Origin: Phoronis australis
Taxonomy: Eukaryota; Phoronida; Phoronidae
DNA: 64,000 nucleotides
NCBI GenBank assembly: GCA_002633005.1
Contig: NMRA01000102.1
Location: 850,345-914,344, forward strand
Direction of reading: 5' to 3'
The notes below the pieces were generated by a model. That model was not told the DNA's origin. It saw only the letters and a program-made list of their open reading frames with translations, and ran no database searches. A program made the translations under genes and the position numbers. Below are positions 10,723-24,029 of the stretch, piece after piece (the stretch's first letter is position 1; the number at the start of each line of letters is the position of its first letter).

Positions 10723-12674
10723 ATGCGATGCAGAGTTGTTTTGAGTCACTAATGGTGTCGGTGTTGTTGTTGGCAACGGATGAAGGTTCTATAACGTTGA
10801 CGTCGGGACTGAGACCAATTCTATGATAATAAAGAATAATTTGATTTTTGTGTTACGCCAGATAAATAAAGCGAAATTCAGCATTAATTCTCAGATTCCA
10901 TGAAAATGTCTTATGTAACAGACTGATGAAAATGGCTCGTCTGTCTATGGATTAAGACAATTTTGGTTAATAGACTGCACGGAAATAACATGAATAGAAG
11001 GTAACAAAGCAGTTTCAAAACAGATTGCGATATTAGATTGGCTGCGTTTTATCAGTGAAATGATATAAATCATCTATTGCCGGGAGCACGAGTTACTATA
11101 GAAACAGAGTGAAACACTCGCGACGACCACTCGGTAACCAATGCCTAGCGGCTCAAAGGTTAATAACACGGATGTACTAAACTTACTATTGTAGTTACGG
11201 ACGTGAATCTAAAACAAATATTTAAGCGGATGCTAGCCACCAACATTACAATACAGACTATACAACGTTTGTTCGTGGTCATTGTTCGAAAATATGGTGC
11301 ACTGCTTGTGTCAGCCATTAAGTTGACTAATACACACTTTTTGGCCGAATTTACCGCTCTTTTTATAAGTGTATGGGAAATGTTAAGCGAAATATATAGA
11401 AAGTATATTTGCAAGACTCGCTGTCAGCCTTAGCCTCTTCATCTGGATTTCATCATCAGCAAACAAAAGGTGAAATTAAAAATCAAATTAAATAAAAAAG
11501 TTGTTTCTACAGATTCTGCAACAACCCACTAAATGATATGGGAAGGAGAAGGTAAGTGGTTCTCTAGAAATTTGAAAATTAACGAAACACCTGTGTATTT
11601 CAGAGTAAACTATCTGCGTACGTACATGTATTTTTTCTCCCAAAGCGTGCCTAGTAACTTGGACTACCTTGTGAATAATTCAAAAGTGACAGCACATCTA
11701 ATATTGAAAATTCTCCGGGAACTGAAAACAATGAAGTGTAAAGTCAACAATAGGACTTAGTGTGGTATTACTGTACTACAAAAAGTCAATGCCAATCTGC
11801 TTCCCTGTGTATTATAACGTGACGTCAGTAACACGCTACATCATTTTCAGCGAATTATAAAACTCGATCGATAGCGAATTGATTTCACGGCACGTTCAAT
11901 TGTTTTTGTCTTCGCCTTCCTCTGCTAGCGTTATTGACCATTTGTTCAGAATTTACTTTCGTCTCATAGATATCTGTGTGTCCGAGTAGCTAACTGTGTA
12001 CCAGGCAAATAGATGCACTTCCACGGACGTTGATGTCTTCGAACGATGACATTTAAACAGGAAGAAAATCGAATCGTCGCAGATAGACATTGAGTGGTTT
12101 GTGAGGAAAAGTCTTCAGGGAAATGGATTTTTGAGTGGACTCTAATCAAGGTAAGTCATTGTGTGTTCAACCTATTCTGAGGGACCGGCAAGGAGCTCTT
12201 GGACAACCCAGCCGTGGAGCACTTAGCCTGGTGATTTTCTCAAAGCACACTTGAGCCAAAGTTAGATACATGTAGGGTATACGTGTTCCTGTCCCTATAC
12301 AATAGACAACAAACACTTCATCGACGGGAACCCTCATTGCTGTCACCGCCAGATTTTTCTGCAGACCAGTTGTTGGCTAATAATACTTGCAAAAATGTGC
12401 TCACAATGCAAATGTAACAGTTTCGGGGATTAATACGCTGTACAAGAGTTGTTTGCTCAAAATTGTCAGTAAAGTAGTACACACGAAAGCACCTTTTGAT
12501 GAGATGAATGTGTCCTCGTACACAAACCAGAACCATATTAATTAAATGAAATTGTGTAAACCGGCCTGGATGAAGTATAAGCCTCCGCCAAAATCTAACG
12601 CAGATCAGTTATTTCGTCGACTTCATGTACCTTCGATAAGACTTAAAACGTTTAGATTGCATATTAACCTTTCA
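10723..12674. other. Intergenic, nothing recognised
   Basis: Searched on both strands. Short open frames at 11160-11433, 11533-11760, 11964-12149 and 12318-12536 lack splice context and domains. No clear repeat boundary. Confidence 0.4.
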
Positions 12675-14230
12675 CATATCAGGTATCTTAAAAAGTGAGC
12701 CATTTTTGACAAGTAATTTTTCAGCAATTGACCAACCAAATTCGTTCAAATTTTACAATTTGTATTCAACGTGTTATCAACAAGTCTACAAAGTATCTTG
12801 GTGAAATATTGAAAATTATGGAAGTAACGTGAAATTTAATACAGCAGGGTAAAATCCAATATCACTGTGACTTTCATCGTCTTCATGTTGCGCTGACATC
12901 TGTCAGTCAAAAAATTGTCTGCAGGGGTCTCAAGTCTACGGACTTTTTGTCAGATCTCTACCCAAATCATTTTGTCCAATATTTCGGTTTGTAAGGATGC
13001 CTTTGGGTGAAAGTGGTAAATTTACTCTTGAAACCTGCTTCAAGGTGAAGGATGGGACACCAGAAGAATCGTAACAGAGTTCCCAGGAGTGGAGTCGTGC
13101 CACTGTAAAAAGAGTTAATGCTAAAATACAGGCAACACTGGTTCTGTTGCGCGTCAACTTAAAATGACACTGGGAGGCCCAAGACTGCGTGTTCGAAAGG
13201 AAACGAGGATGGTGCTGAGCAACTGATTCAATTCAAAGAGAGAAACCCGGGGATTCACAAATCTCTGAGAGAAGTCTCAAGCGGTTTAAAAGTAAGCAAG
13301 TCTTCTGGCGAAACAATGGCAAAAAACTGGAGCTAATTTAACAGCCTTCAAAAGAATGTGTGTATCACGGAGAGACCAAAAACTCGATGCCGATATTTCA
13401 TGACCGCTATTCAACACCTGATGTGAAAAGAATAATTTTCATTGATGAAAACAATTTTACACTAGCAATCGCTAAAAATCGTCAAAGCGATCGAGCCTAT
13501 GCGAAATCAAACCGAGAAGTTCATCTTTCTAGACTCGATCATGAGACTTCCAGATTTTCCAAAAAAGTAATATGGTTTCCGCTGCAGTATCGCGGAAAAG
13601 GTTAAAACAACACTCAGTTTGTTGACGCTGGTGAAGTCAAAGTTAACAGTCAACCTCACAAGCAATTATCGACTGACAATCTTCGCCCGTATTGCAGGCG
13701 ACTTTATCCGGCTAACACTTTGCGTGTCATTGCAAGATGGGGCTCCTTCACACACGAGCAAGATAATCCAGGCTCGTCTGGAGCAGGCCACACCAAATTA
13801 CATCAAAAGAGATGAGTGTCCTCCGCTCGGGCCTGACTGCAATCCAATGGACTAGGTCACATAGGTGTCTTTGAAGGAGAAAGTTTACCGGGGAATGAGA
13901 GGCAAATTGACTGAACAAGAGTTTAAAGACAGGATAATCATGTATTGGGAGGAAATCTCGATGGAAGAAATACGGAAAAGCATTTCTGGTTGAAAAAACA
14001 GCTCCGTACATTCGTGAAGGAATTTGAAGGCCACATTAAAGGAGCTTCCTTTGGTGTTTTATTTTTTGGTCTGGTGTTTTTAATCCGATAGTACTCCCGT
14101 GGTTGGACACAGATATTTGTTGGTGATATCCTGAGGTTCATCTGTGAGAAATTTGAAAAAAATCGGTTTAGCGGTCATTGAAAAATTACTCGTCAAAAAG
14201 TGGCTCGCATGTTTGGCACACCTAATATAT
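12675..14230 (+). mobile_element. Decayed mariner/Tc1-superfamily transposon with long inverted repeats
   Basis: An inverted repeat of roughly 60-80 bases bounds the element: left about 12675-12735, right about 14170-14228. The arms share GAAAAATTACT, TGTCAAAAA, TGGCTC and ACCTxATAT in matching order, with some mismatches and small indels. The element is about 1.55 kb and surrounds a broken transposase on the plus strand. Exact ends and a TA duplication cannot be fixed by eye because the outer bases are AT-rich. It belongs to the IS630/Tc1/mariner superfamily. Confidence 0.75.
13130..13995 (+). pseudogene. Mariner-type (DD37D) transposase pseudogene
   Basis: Conserved motifs of an IS630/Tc1/mariner catalytic core appear in order but in different frames. 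A first-aspartate motif FIDENNFT is near 13438-13461, followed by NRQSDRAYA. The second-aspartate motif QDGAPSHTS is near 13732-13758, and the third-residue motif GPDCNPMD ends at 13854. Counting from the D of QDGAP to the D of NPMD gives 37 intervening residues, the spacing of the maT-like DD37D group. Between the first and second motifs the frame shifts, and at least three stops (after 13338, at 13855 and at 13864) break the protein. A C-terminal helix-rich segment (LKEKVYRGMRG...) continues to about 13992. It cannot make an active enzyme. Confidence 0.8.
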
Positions 14231-16440
14231 CTCAATTTCGTTTGCTTACCTGCACTGTTAATTTCAGAGACGAGTTACGCAAAATGACCTCTTTGTTTTT
14301 TTTTAATATGAGCTGAGACCCGGAAATCGCTTTGGCATTATATCCAGATTCTCAATCAGTCCCTTGCATACATTCACTAGTAAGACCTCTTTGTCCTTTG
14401 TGTTCAAACTCGTTGCATGAATGATGTGATCGTAAATAGTCTGTAAATCATTCCTGTCATCGACCAAGGTTTGTCATACGAACCACTCGCAAGTTACTCG
14501 ATCATTCCAACTCACCAGTGGAACGATTCGGGTGGGGAAAGCCATTATTCGCTAGGGACAAAGACACTTCTGTTAAAAGCCAGTGTCGAGGTTTCTGTCA
14601 CACGTTTCACAATTCCTGGAAACTTCGTTGTGTTGACATGGATCCCTATTTTAATCTTAAGAGACAAACTTATACATATGCATGTACCAGCTGTCAACCC
14701 GTAGAACCATATATTTTCCAGTAGCAATAAAATAACTCTTCTACAGTCACGTGACTTCCGCAGAAGTGCCCAACACGTCGTGTTCGTGAAATCTATTACG
14801 CACGGGTAAATGTGCAAAAGCTTGTCTGGGATGTGAAGTCGATCGTCAAGAATGAACACTTGTAAACTTTCAAAATCCCTATTCACGTGAACGTGTATAT
14901 AGTTTACGCGTGACAACAAAATATTGTGATCTCTTCATTCAAGCACCCATAAAATATCCCGCCGCTTCGGTTCAATGATAGGTTTGCTGCAATAAGACAA
15001 AAGGCTTCTTTTACTTTATATCCATTGTATTTTAAAATGTTTTCAGTCGACACCTTGCGACTGCAAGTTCTTGTTGATTTGTTAAACCCTGACTCGGAGG
15101 AAGCCGGTTGCCCTCCCTACGTCGCCAATACAGGATATCAATAGTTATTCAGAAAAAAGATACGCACGTTTTCTATGTTTTTGTTGGCTATAAATTTTCC
15201 AGGGAAAATTAATGTCTAGATTTGTTTACCAAGTAAGCTACATACCCTTGATAGATAAATAATTGAAGGAATTCGCAGCACAGAAATGCTGAAGCTTAAA
15301 TAAGTTCAGTGTCTGCGTGAATTGGGAAAATTTCAATAAAAGTTATAGGATACTCGTTGTTTTAGTGTGTCCAAGTAAAATATTCTTTCAGTTCCTCAGT
15401 GTGGGTGCACCGAATGTAGTCAACTACTGTACTCTAAGTAAGACCCTCGAAAATTTTCGCAAATTCCGAAAAATCATATCTCAGAAATGGCAGATCGGAC
15501 TCATATGAAACTTGCAGATATCATTTCCATGCACTGTTCTCTAACACTTTGTTAGAAATTGTTTTAAATTTTCCGATTTTGTATAAGGGTATTCAAAATA
15601 GCACTTTTTATGAGTGGCTTAAAACGAAAACGAAATGATATTAAAGAAAACTAACGGCTTGTTTGAGATTTCATCTTGTACATTTACGTCAAACAAAATT
15701 TAGTTTTGTTACTGATACCGTTAGTTTGTCTCTATGCATTAGCTGTCTAACCTTAATTTTTGCTATTTCTACGTGGCATGGTCACGTGATGCAATTAATA
15801 GGATATTTGTATGAAGCCGAAAATCAGGTTCTACAGACTGTCTACTTTCAGAAAGTACTTAGTAAATTAAAAACGCTGGGTTTGTAGATACTTGACTGAT
15901 TACACACAAAAGTCGATAAGGTCCAACTTAACTTCTTGGGCGAAAGCTGAAACCAATGAGCACACACACAGACTAGTGTGCGAAAACGTTGAATAAGAGT
16001 CAGTGAATAAATACCACCTATTTGATGCTAACATGATCACTTACGCCACGCTCACTGGACGCGTGATAAAGAAACTTGAAAAAACGACGGGCATAAGATA
16101 CATGTATATTACATCAGACGGTGACAAAACACGCTGTTTACGGATTAGTAAACATGTGTGTGCTTACTCCCTTTAGTTGAGGGACAATATTGGCCACGCT
16201 TCGAATGAAGCCGAATGTGTCTCGCGGCTTTGTTCCCGAGTAAGATGTCAATAAAAGTTTCACACGTACATGAAACAAGTTTTAATACGTGATGGTCACT
16301 ACCTGGGCTTATTATATGATTTAGGCACATTATGAAGATTAAACACAGTAGACGTCAATACTTCGGAGACCAAAAGTATTCCTATTGACCACTGTGATTC
16401 AATGCGGGATCTCATCGTTCTAAGCCAAGTCGTTACGCAG
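14231..16440. other. Intergenic, nothing recognised
   Basis: No supportable exon on either strand. The best open frame, 124 aa at 14545-14919 minus, overlaps other frames and shows no domain. Confidence 0.4.
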
Positions 16441-16562
16441 CAGCGGTCAATATAAATAATTATAGACTCAGTAATTTTAAATGTTTGTGAAATTAAAAAC
16501 TTGTTAATTTGTCCGAATCATATACCAAACAAAGATCATTGATTAGGAAATATTGACCGCTG
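16441..16562. mobile_element. Very short MITE (122 bp) upstream of lysine-rich gene
   Basis: Perfect 13-base inverted termini CAGCGGTCAATAT and ATATTGACCGCTG enclose 96 bases of AT-rich sequence. No clear target duplication. It ends 164 bases before the start codon at 16727, so it lies in or near that promoter. Confidence 0.55.
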
Positions 16563-16726
16563 GTGAGTTTAAGATTTGCCCAAATTATTTTGTTATTGTG
16601 TAATCTGGCTACAGCATGTGGCTGGATTGTGTCTCATCTTGTCGTAACGTATGCTAGTGATCTCAATTCGTGTTGTAGGACGCATTTCTAAAGTTTAACC
16701 GCCGTTACTTCCACCTGACGTCAACA

Positions 16727-19700
16727 ATGAGCGAAATATGGGAGAACGACGAACTGAAAGAAAAGCTGCTGATGCTGAGTCCAGCTTTACAGGTACAGTG
16801 TACATGTACACTGGATAACGGTTTCACGAACGCCCTTCGTTTTCAACCACAAGTCCAACGTTCGATTTGCGCCAATGACAGTTGTGATCCGGCTTTTTTC
16901 CTTTGTCGGTGAGCCTAGGTCTAGAAATGAATCTGGTCGGGTGACTATCGTGAGCTATTGCCCGAAAGATTTTGAGTCTATTTTTTCGGACCAACGCCTG
17001 TATGAAAGTCACATGCAGTACAAAAATGATTATTTCGTTTCCTGTTTGGTATGAGAAAGTATCCGATGTATAAACACAGTTACTTCGTTATTCATAAAAC
17101 AAGTATTTACTTGGAAATGTGGAATGTGCACAGCTGGTTGAGATTCAACTAGTAAGTAAAATGTGAAGAAAATAACGTTATGTCCTGCATGAGGAAAGTT
17201 AAATGTCCATATTGTTTTGTCAATAGTTTATAGGAGATGGCGCCAGTATATTAAAACAGGCATGTTAATTTTGTTTTCTGAACACTGTCCATTGTAGTCA
17301 GCATTTATGCAAACAGTCGAGCGATTGTACAACAAAGAAAGCGAGGTTATGCTATCCTTTATCGAAGAAAGTCGATTGGACATGCAACTTACTGCAGAAG
17401 AAATCATGAGAGAGCAAGAGGCCCTGCGAGACACGTCAAATCTGTTTAAAGGTAGGTGCAATGTACTGCTGGACATTGCTGAAGTCAATAAAAAGTTCAA
17501 TTGTTGAATTTGATCGGCCCCGTGACATTAAGGCATTCCTGGCTATAAGTTCCCATGAGTTGAACGAGGACCGCATAAACGGCTAACCCCATAGAATACC
17601 GTACACGGAATAGTTTCTCTGATTGAACAACGCTTAGTCGGTTCCCACGAGGTTGTTGGTGCCGTTTTCGAGACCGTACTCAGAAGTGAGATCTACCTCA
17701 GTGTTGCAGGACCCTGAGGCGGCGAGGTTACCGGAAACCAAACCCGTTCTCAGAAAGTCCAAGCCGTTTTATTTTTTATGAAAAAGACAGAGAACGGACA
17801 AAACAGGCTTAGAATGCAACGGCCACTGTGTTCTTAAGACGCCGGCACGCTACAAACGAGTTTAAAGAAAAAACGTAAACATAAATACTTAGCAAAACTG
17901 TTAATTAAACGCAGCTCAGTTTTCCACCGAAAATTTTAACTGGAAGGGCGGAAAACTGACAACAAATATATGACAACGAATTAATCCTGACCACACGGTG
18001 TCAAATAATCGTTTATTCGGTTCCCTCCAAGCTTTCCCCGTCTTCGAGATGGTGCTGAGATCTGTCTCGATGTGACAGCGCCTTACATGAGGCCCAGTAA
18101 AACTGCAGTACTGGGGAAATATACAAGTATTATAAAATACGTGTAAATCGATTTAAAAAGTACATCTACATCTGCACATCTGCTGCCAAAGAATGCGAAC
18201 TGAGTAAAACTTATAACCCAGAAGTACAGTTCATGAATTCATGACTGCGTAACCATAACCATGATACGATTGCACTTTTGCCTTCTATCAATCTCGAAGA
18301 ACAAAATATTGTGAGACAATTTGCCCATGGTATTTTGCAATTTAAACATTTTTACTATTTGTTTGTCCAGGAATGAAAAAAGACGAGAAGATTCGACCTC
18401 CTTCGTCCCACGACAGACAAGCGGTCGATAACTACTTGCGTCAGAAAGCAGGGGCAGTGGAGGATTCGTTAACAGGTAACCTGGACAGTCTTGGGTTAGA
18501 CCTGGACTTCGTTACTTTGGACGATGATGAAACGGAGATGATGACGAAGAAGAAAGAAAAAAAGAAGAACAAGAAGAAGAAGCGAGCACAAACTAATGAA
18601 GACGTGACCGTGCTAGATATCACCGAGATATATCAGGAGGTGGGTACATGGTAAATCAATGGAGACGTGTTAGTATATGGAATTACTATGACATCTCGAG
18701 AGGCGGGTACATGACAAATCAATGGAAACATGTCCGTGCGTGGCATTACCGAGAAACATAAGGAGGTGGGTTCCTGCTGTCGCGTTTGAGCAGACAGAGG
18801 GGCTTAGTGCTTTAAGTGTCCGCTTCCTTTGCACACTGCTACACCTCGAGTCAAATCTCTAGCTCCTCTTCTAGGTTTTAACTATTTACAAGTAAGACTT
18901 CAACATGGTCTAGGTGATTAGTTCAATGGGCTGAGTGGCCTGCCGACGTCTGGTACAACGAGTATCTGAGCCCATTGAATATTTTTTACCTGTTGATGCC
19001 GCATACTTAGTGTTGACTTGTCCTAAATTTGGTGGCTTGGGCCACAATATGTTAACGCATGACATACAACACATTTTACGGGGTTCCCGTAGAAGCAGTT
19101 GGTAAGCCTCTTGACGCCAGCTAGGGTGGTTGTTTCCCTCCCTAAGGCGTCGTTTCAGGGGCGAATTTTGTCTTAGTGTTATAATTACAAGAAGCATCCT
19201 ACCATGATTTTCTATACGTGCACGGTATCGAAGGAAAAACTTAGAAAGGTTTGTAATTTTTGACAAGGAAAATTATTCTACTGACGCTTGGATAAGTGCT
19301 TCGTGACTGTCGCTGACTCAGATGTTTGTTTTGTTAGAAAAAACGACACAACCAGGAAATACTGAAATCGTGTGTAATACTAAAAACAAATAACACAACT
19401 CTTGGCTTTTTTTTAACTCGCACTTATCGATTCGATAAAATTGATTTTTTCTGCCCAAACCTCGACATTTCCGAGAAATTTAATGACACCGACACATTCT
19501 AAACACCGTCAACAAATGTCATGACTACGATTTTTTCATGTTATCTGCAGTATTCGTATGATTGGGTTGAATATTAACATGCTCCTTTCTTCCGCAGAGT
19601 TTGTCGTAATTGTTCATGGCTTTACATCAGATAAAGGGAAAACCCATTAAAAGTCACGTTCTCTTTTACATCAGGAAACAACAGAGATGTTACGAGGTTT

Positions 19701-22700
19701 AAGCGCCAATGCGCGAAAACAAGAGAACGAGAGAACGCGTCAGGCAGAACTTCTGAAAGAAAAGAAGGAGCAGCGAAGACAAAAGAAGCAAGCTGTGGAG
19801 GAAATATTGGAACAAGTGAAAGGCCAAGAGGAAATGTATGCCATTTTATGCATTCTCACAAACCTAATGAAAATCTTGTTGCACATCATTTCCATTATTC
19901 ACTCTACCGTTCAGACGCGTACATGTAAGTTACTGAGATCACACAAGATGCAGGACTTGAAACAATTGAAAGTTTAATTCCGCAGCATGATGCAGCCGGT
20001 AGGACGCCAGAATACCCAAAATAGCCTCCACTGAATAACATTCTGGGAATAGATAGTACATTTAATATGTCATCTCATGATGCACACCGTTTCCATTGCG
20101 TTATCCCTCCTGCACCATCTCTTGAATGCTCACCCCAGTCATATAACACCAACAATAAATATTGGTCCCGATGTCTCAGTGGCTGGAGGGTCTGCACGGC
20201 TAGCAGAATGTCTGGGTTCGAGTGCCGGTCGGGGGGCAGAAATCTTTTCGAACTTATATTCAATAGGTCACGTGACGTGACCAAAAAGATAGCGTGCTGA
20301 CAGGACAACTTGTTCGCAATAAATTAGTCATTACGATGCGTGACATTGTTCTAATGCGAGATGTCTTAGAATTCCGTCGTTTATCGGTTATATACTATTT
20401 ATAAACGAAAACAAAATATCCTTTCACATCAATTAATTTACGACCTGTCAGCATTCAAATGAAGTACCACTCTAGCGCTTAACGTAGGCATAAATCAATG
20501 CTACTCAAACGCATTTCAAATTAGAATGTTTTGTTCACCGCTTAGAGAGAAACAGTTCGTTAATTATAATTACGGTATACGTTACCAGTATTTCCATAAA
20601 CAGAAACATTATTCGTTCGTGTTAAATTTTTAGAACTAATCCTCAAATATCGATTTTGTATGTAAACTAAGTTACAGCCAATGGCACTTCACATAAAAAA
20701 TAGTTTACTCGCATTATTCATTGCTGTCCTTGAATAGTAAGGCAAACACAGGCAACTTAACAGTCACTTATCTGCAAGACATTTACGCAAGACCGTTTAG
20801 GATTCTTAACGTACACAAAAGATCCTCGAAGATCCTGTGCTTGTACCGAATGCTAATTATGCGCTCATAAGGCTGTAACTTTCACAAACGTAAACGCACG
20901 ACATTAACCGACACCGGCTAACAAGATGTCACAATTATCAGGACTGCGTGCCGTATGCCCAGGATTAGTCACGAAATTGAGGCTAGAAATCTTCGCTGCC
21001 TTATGAAACGGCTCCTAATTCACCAATTCCATCACATTTTATATGATTCCAACCTCGCGGACCAATCGCTTCAGCCATTTAGCTGGATTATGCGTGCAAG
21101 GACCCAGCCATACTTGCGAAGCACTCTCCTGTCACTTGTGTGATTTTGCGTGGCCTTCTGTATTCTCGCCTTTCTCTGTAAAACTTGATCTGTTGGACGC
21201 ACCCCTGGAACTTATTGGTAACGAATGAATCCTTATTGACTATAATGCACGATAAGGATTGTGGGATAACGGTCAACCAGAGAGGCACCGGCAGCCATTG
21301 TATATATATTGTATATACAACTTCATCTTTGCAGCATTTCAAGCAGCCTGGAGTTCCGTATATCATAGATACGGGCAAACAGGTAGCACCAACCCAATAT
21401 CAGGTTACACCGTATCAACCAGACGATTGTCTGTGTGACACTTTCGGAATTCTGGAATAGAAGACTTGTATGCGACAAATATAGGCTTTGGGACGTGGGG
21501 GTACCGATTTCCACTGTACGAGAGACAGTCGGTTCCAAGGGGGTTTCTGACTGAGCTTGTTGTAAAGCTAGTCGCCATAGCACGGCGGATTGAGACATTA
21601 TAGCCTACGTGCAGGTCAAAGTATATCCTGACTCTCTCAAAAAGGAGTCCAAAAGCTTTGGCAACGATTCCCGGTACGACATGTTTCGTTTTGGGGCTCC
21701 TAAAATGTTGATTGACGTCTAGACTTGGGATTTATTTCGTTTAAAAAATTTCTAGTAAACTCGTAGTTAATGTCTATTGATCCATGTTCAAACAAAGTAC
21801 ACCATGGTAATAGCAAATACTAAATTGTTTATTCTCATAATTGCACCCTTTGCGCTAATGTGGCACATAATTGAATAAATCACCAGTTTGCATGCGACAA
21901 CTGCACTAAGCTAATATTTCGTTACCCCAACGCCTGAGCGAGCGTAAACCAGACTGTGACTAACACACTCTAATCGATTCATGAATTAATGCTCATGGCT
22001 TAGCTGAGATGGTGAGGAATCCTATCCACTTATTTGTCTTACGATGCATAGATTATAAACATTCAAAGACCGCTAATATTCACCTTCAATTTGAGTATAG
22101 CCATGTTGGTCGTTTTGCCTTACTTGTGAATCTTCTTTTTCTTAAACCTCGTACGCTAACAAGGGCGGATCCAGGATTTTGGGTTACGGGGGTCAGGGAA
22201 GACTATTAGCCAGGATTTTGCCCGTCACTGAAACATTCGCACCCCCGAACTGCCAAATGGAACCTGGTATATTTTAGGGGCCGGAGTCATGGCTCCTTGC
22301 CCCACCCCCTCTAAATCCGCCACTGGCTAAACAGGCGTGCCAATTTACGACTCCAAGTATCGCATTCAACTCGCTCTGCCTAGCCCATAAACAACGACTT
22401 GCTCACTTCACTTCGTGACGGCGCCATCAAGCCTTTGATGTGAAAGTGATGACAATGAATTAATTGCAAAAACGTTGGAAATGTATGTTGTTCATAGATT
22501 CTGATATCAAATCTTTATCAAGTTCCAAATGGTTAGCACTAGTATTGTTGTTCTGGTAGTTCAGAATATAGTAGTACGTTTTCTGGCCAATAGGAGGCGC
22601 GGTTAAAAATTTTCTATTTGTCTTTTTGAGCAATTTTCCACTTAATGTCATAATATTTATCACTTTTCTTGTCCGGTAACTTCAAATGAACATAACCCAA

Positions 22701-24029
22701 CCAAATTATCATTCAGTTTGAGTCTAGTGTTGTTGGTTTTTGAAGATTGGTCCGGTTTTCTGTGCCAAATTTTGCCAATAGTCAGATTTTTTAGGTTAAC
22801 TTTCTCGAAAACGTGCAAGTCAAACCTTGGGAACTTTTTTTAGATTCTTAAAGTTTAGTACTTAATGACCTTAAAAAACAAAATTATCTTGCCCCCAAAA
22901 CGTAGCAAGAAGTGATTTTCTAGACTTCCTACAGTCGAATGGACTATGGCCTATCTGAATCCAGCAACTGAAAGATGGTTTTAACTTACAGTTTACCTCG
23001 ATAGTTGCCGACCAGTGATTCATATGACGGTTATTTTGCTAGAACCCACGAGAAACGATTCCGATGTTACTGACGAAATCGTGTTCCCCTTTTTACGTGT
23101 GCGAAATTGCGTGGTCTTGCCCCATCTCACTTTTCTAGCAAGAAAATTTCTCTACATAAGACGACTCGGGATAACATATACATGTAGACCACCCCAACCA
23201 CCAGATGTAGCTATGACAAGCCTGTATTAGCTAGATAGCAGGTTTTGGTTTCAAACTGCGCAATCTACACATCTCTAAAACCTGCCCGAGGCTATGAATG
23301 AAATATAGGGGTCATTCAAAATCCAGCACAATAACCTTTCACATTAAGTGAAGGAATAATAAATGGGAAATAATTGGCGGATGAAAATTAATTCCTTAAG
23401 TAATTTGATACTAGATTTTGGAGACTGATTCTCGTATTTTCCACAGGTTGACTAAGACAAAAGACCGACAGAAGCAGATGCTTGAAGAAAGACTGGAAGA
23501 GAAACGTAGGAGGAAAAGGGCGGAGAGTCGTGAGTCAAGCTTTGTTAGCACCGTGTCAGACGACAGTGGTGTAACACTGGGAGTGAGGTCGCCACGTAGT
23601 GCATTGAGAGAGGAAGTAATCAACATTGAAGAAGACATACAGTATGTTCAACCAAAGAAAACGAAGAAAGGAAAGAAGCACCAAGAAGAGATAGACGTGT
23701 CAGACATCTTGGAGGATGTAGAATTGCCCAAAAAGGAAAAGAAGAAAAAGAACAAAACACAAGAAATTGTACTCGACGTGAACGAGCTCGAGGAAAGTCA
23801 GATGAAGAAAAAGAAAAAGGGTAAGAAAAAGGATGTTGTTGATCAAGACATTGCTGCTTTAGACGACTTGCTGAACGATCTTGGTGACGAAGCTCCAAAA
23901 AAGAAAAACAAAAAGAAGGTCAGGGCAGACGTGCCAGAGGACCCGGAACTCGAATCTGAAGACGCAAAGAAAGTAAAGAAGAAGAAAAAGAAGAAACATC
24001 AAGATGAAGATGCGATAGAAGACTGGTAA
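16727..24029 (+). CDS. Lysine-rich coiled-coil-like protein of unknown function (5 exons, 410 aa)
   Basis: Exons are 16727-16792, 17298-17451, 18371-18639, 19675-19835 and 23447-24029. All introns are GT-AG and the phases (0, 1, 0, 2) agree at every junction, giving an uninterrupted 410-residue frame ending in DAIEDW. I chose the ATG at 16727 because it opens exon 1 (MSEIWENDELKEKLL) directly before a clean GTACAG donor; no earlier in-frame ATG is evident. Residues about 1-75 are predicted helical. Residues about 125-225 alternate acidic patches with lysine runs encoded by AAG/AAA. Residues about 190-245 are E/K/R/Q-rich and likely coiled coil. The C-terminal 150 residues alternate acidic clusters (DVSDILEDVEL, DDLLNDLGDE) with poly-lysine blocks that could act as nuclear localisation signals. 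No enzyme motif, signal peptide or membrane segment is seen. Family not recognised. Confidence 0.75.
20164..20316 (+). mobile_element. tRNA-headed SINE in intron 4 of lysine-rich gene
   Basis: The first ~73 bases fold like a tRNA: CCCGA pairs with TCGGG in the acceptor stem, an A-box-like CTCAGTGGCTGG follows, and a B-box-like GGTTCGAGTGCC lies near the end of the tRNA-like part. A non-tRNA tail with GGTCACGTGACGTGACC follows. CAATAAAT occurs on both sides (20153-20160 and 20317-20324), consistent with a target duplication. The tail resembles 29664-29738 in reverse orientation. It is not a functional tRNA gene, because stems carry mismatches and no clean anticodon arm is seen. Confidence 0.55.
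22160..22325. mobile_element. MITE of the CAGTGGCGGATC type, intronic
   Basis: Left end CAAGGGCGGATCCAGGA and right end TCTAAATCCGCCACTG are inverted repeats with a mutated second and third base on the left. G-runs follow the left end and C-runs precede the right, as in the partial copy at 58337. A GCTAA direct repeat flanks both sides. Non-coding. Confidence 0.65.

Noticed and set aside
20164-20236. tRNA gene
   Set aside because: Mismatched acceptor and T stems, no clear anticodon arm and a SINE-like tail; treated as a tRNA-derived SINE.
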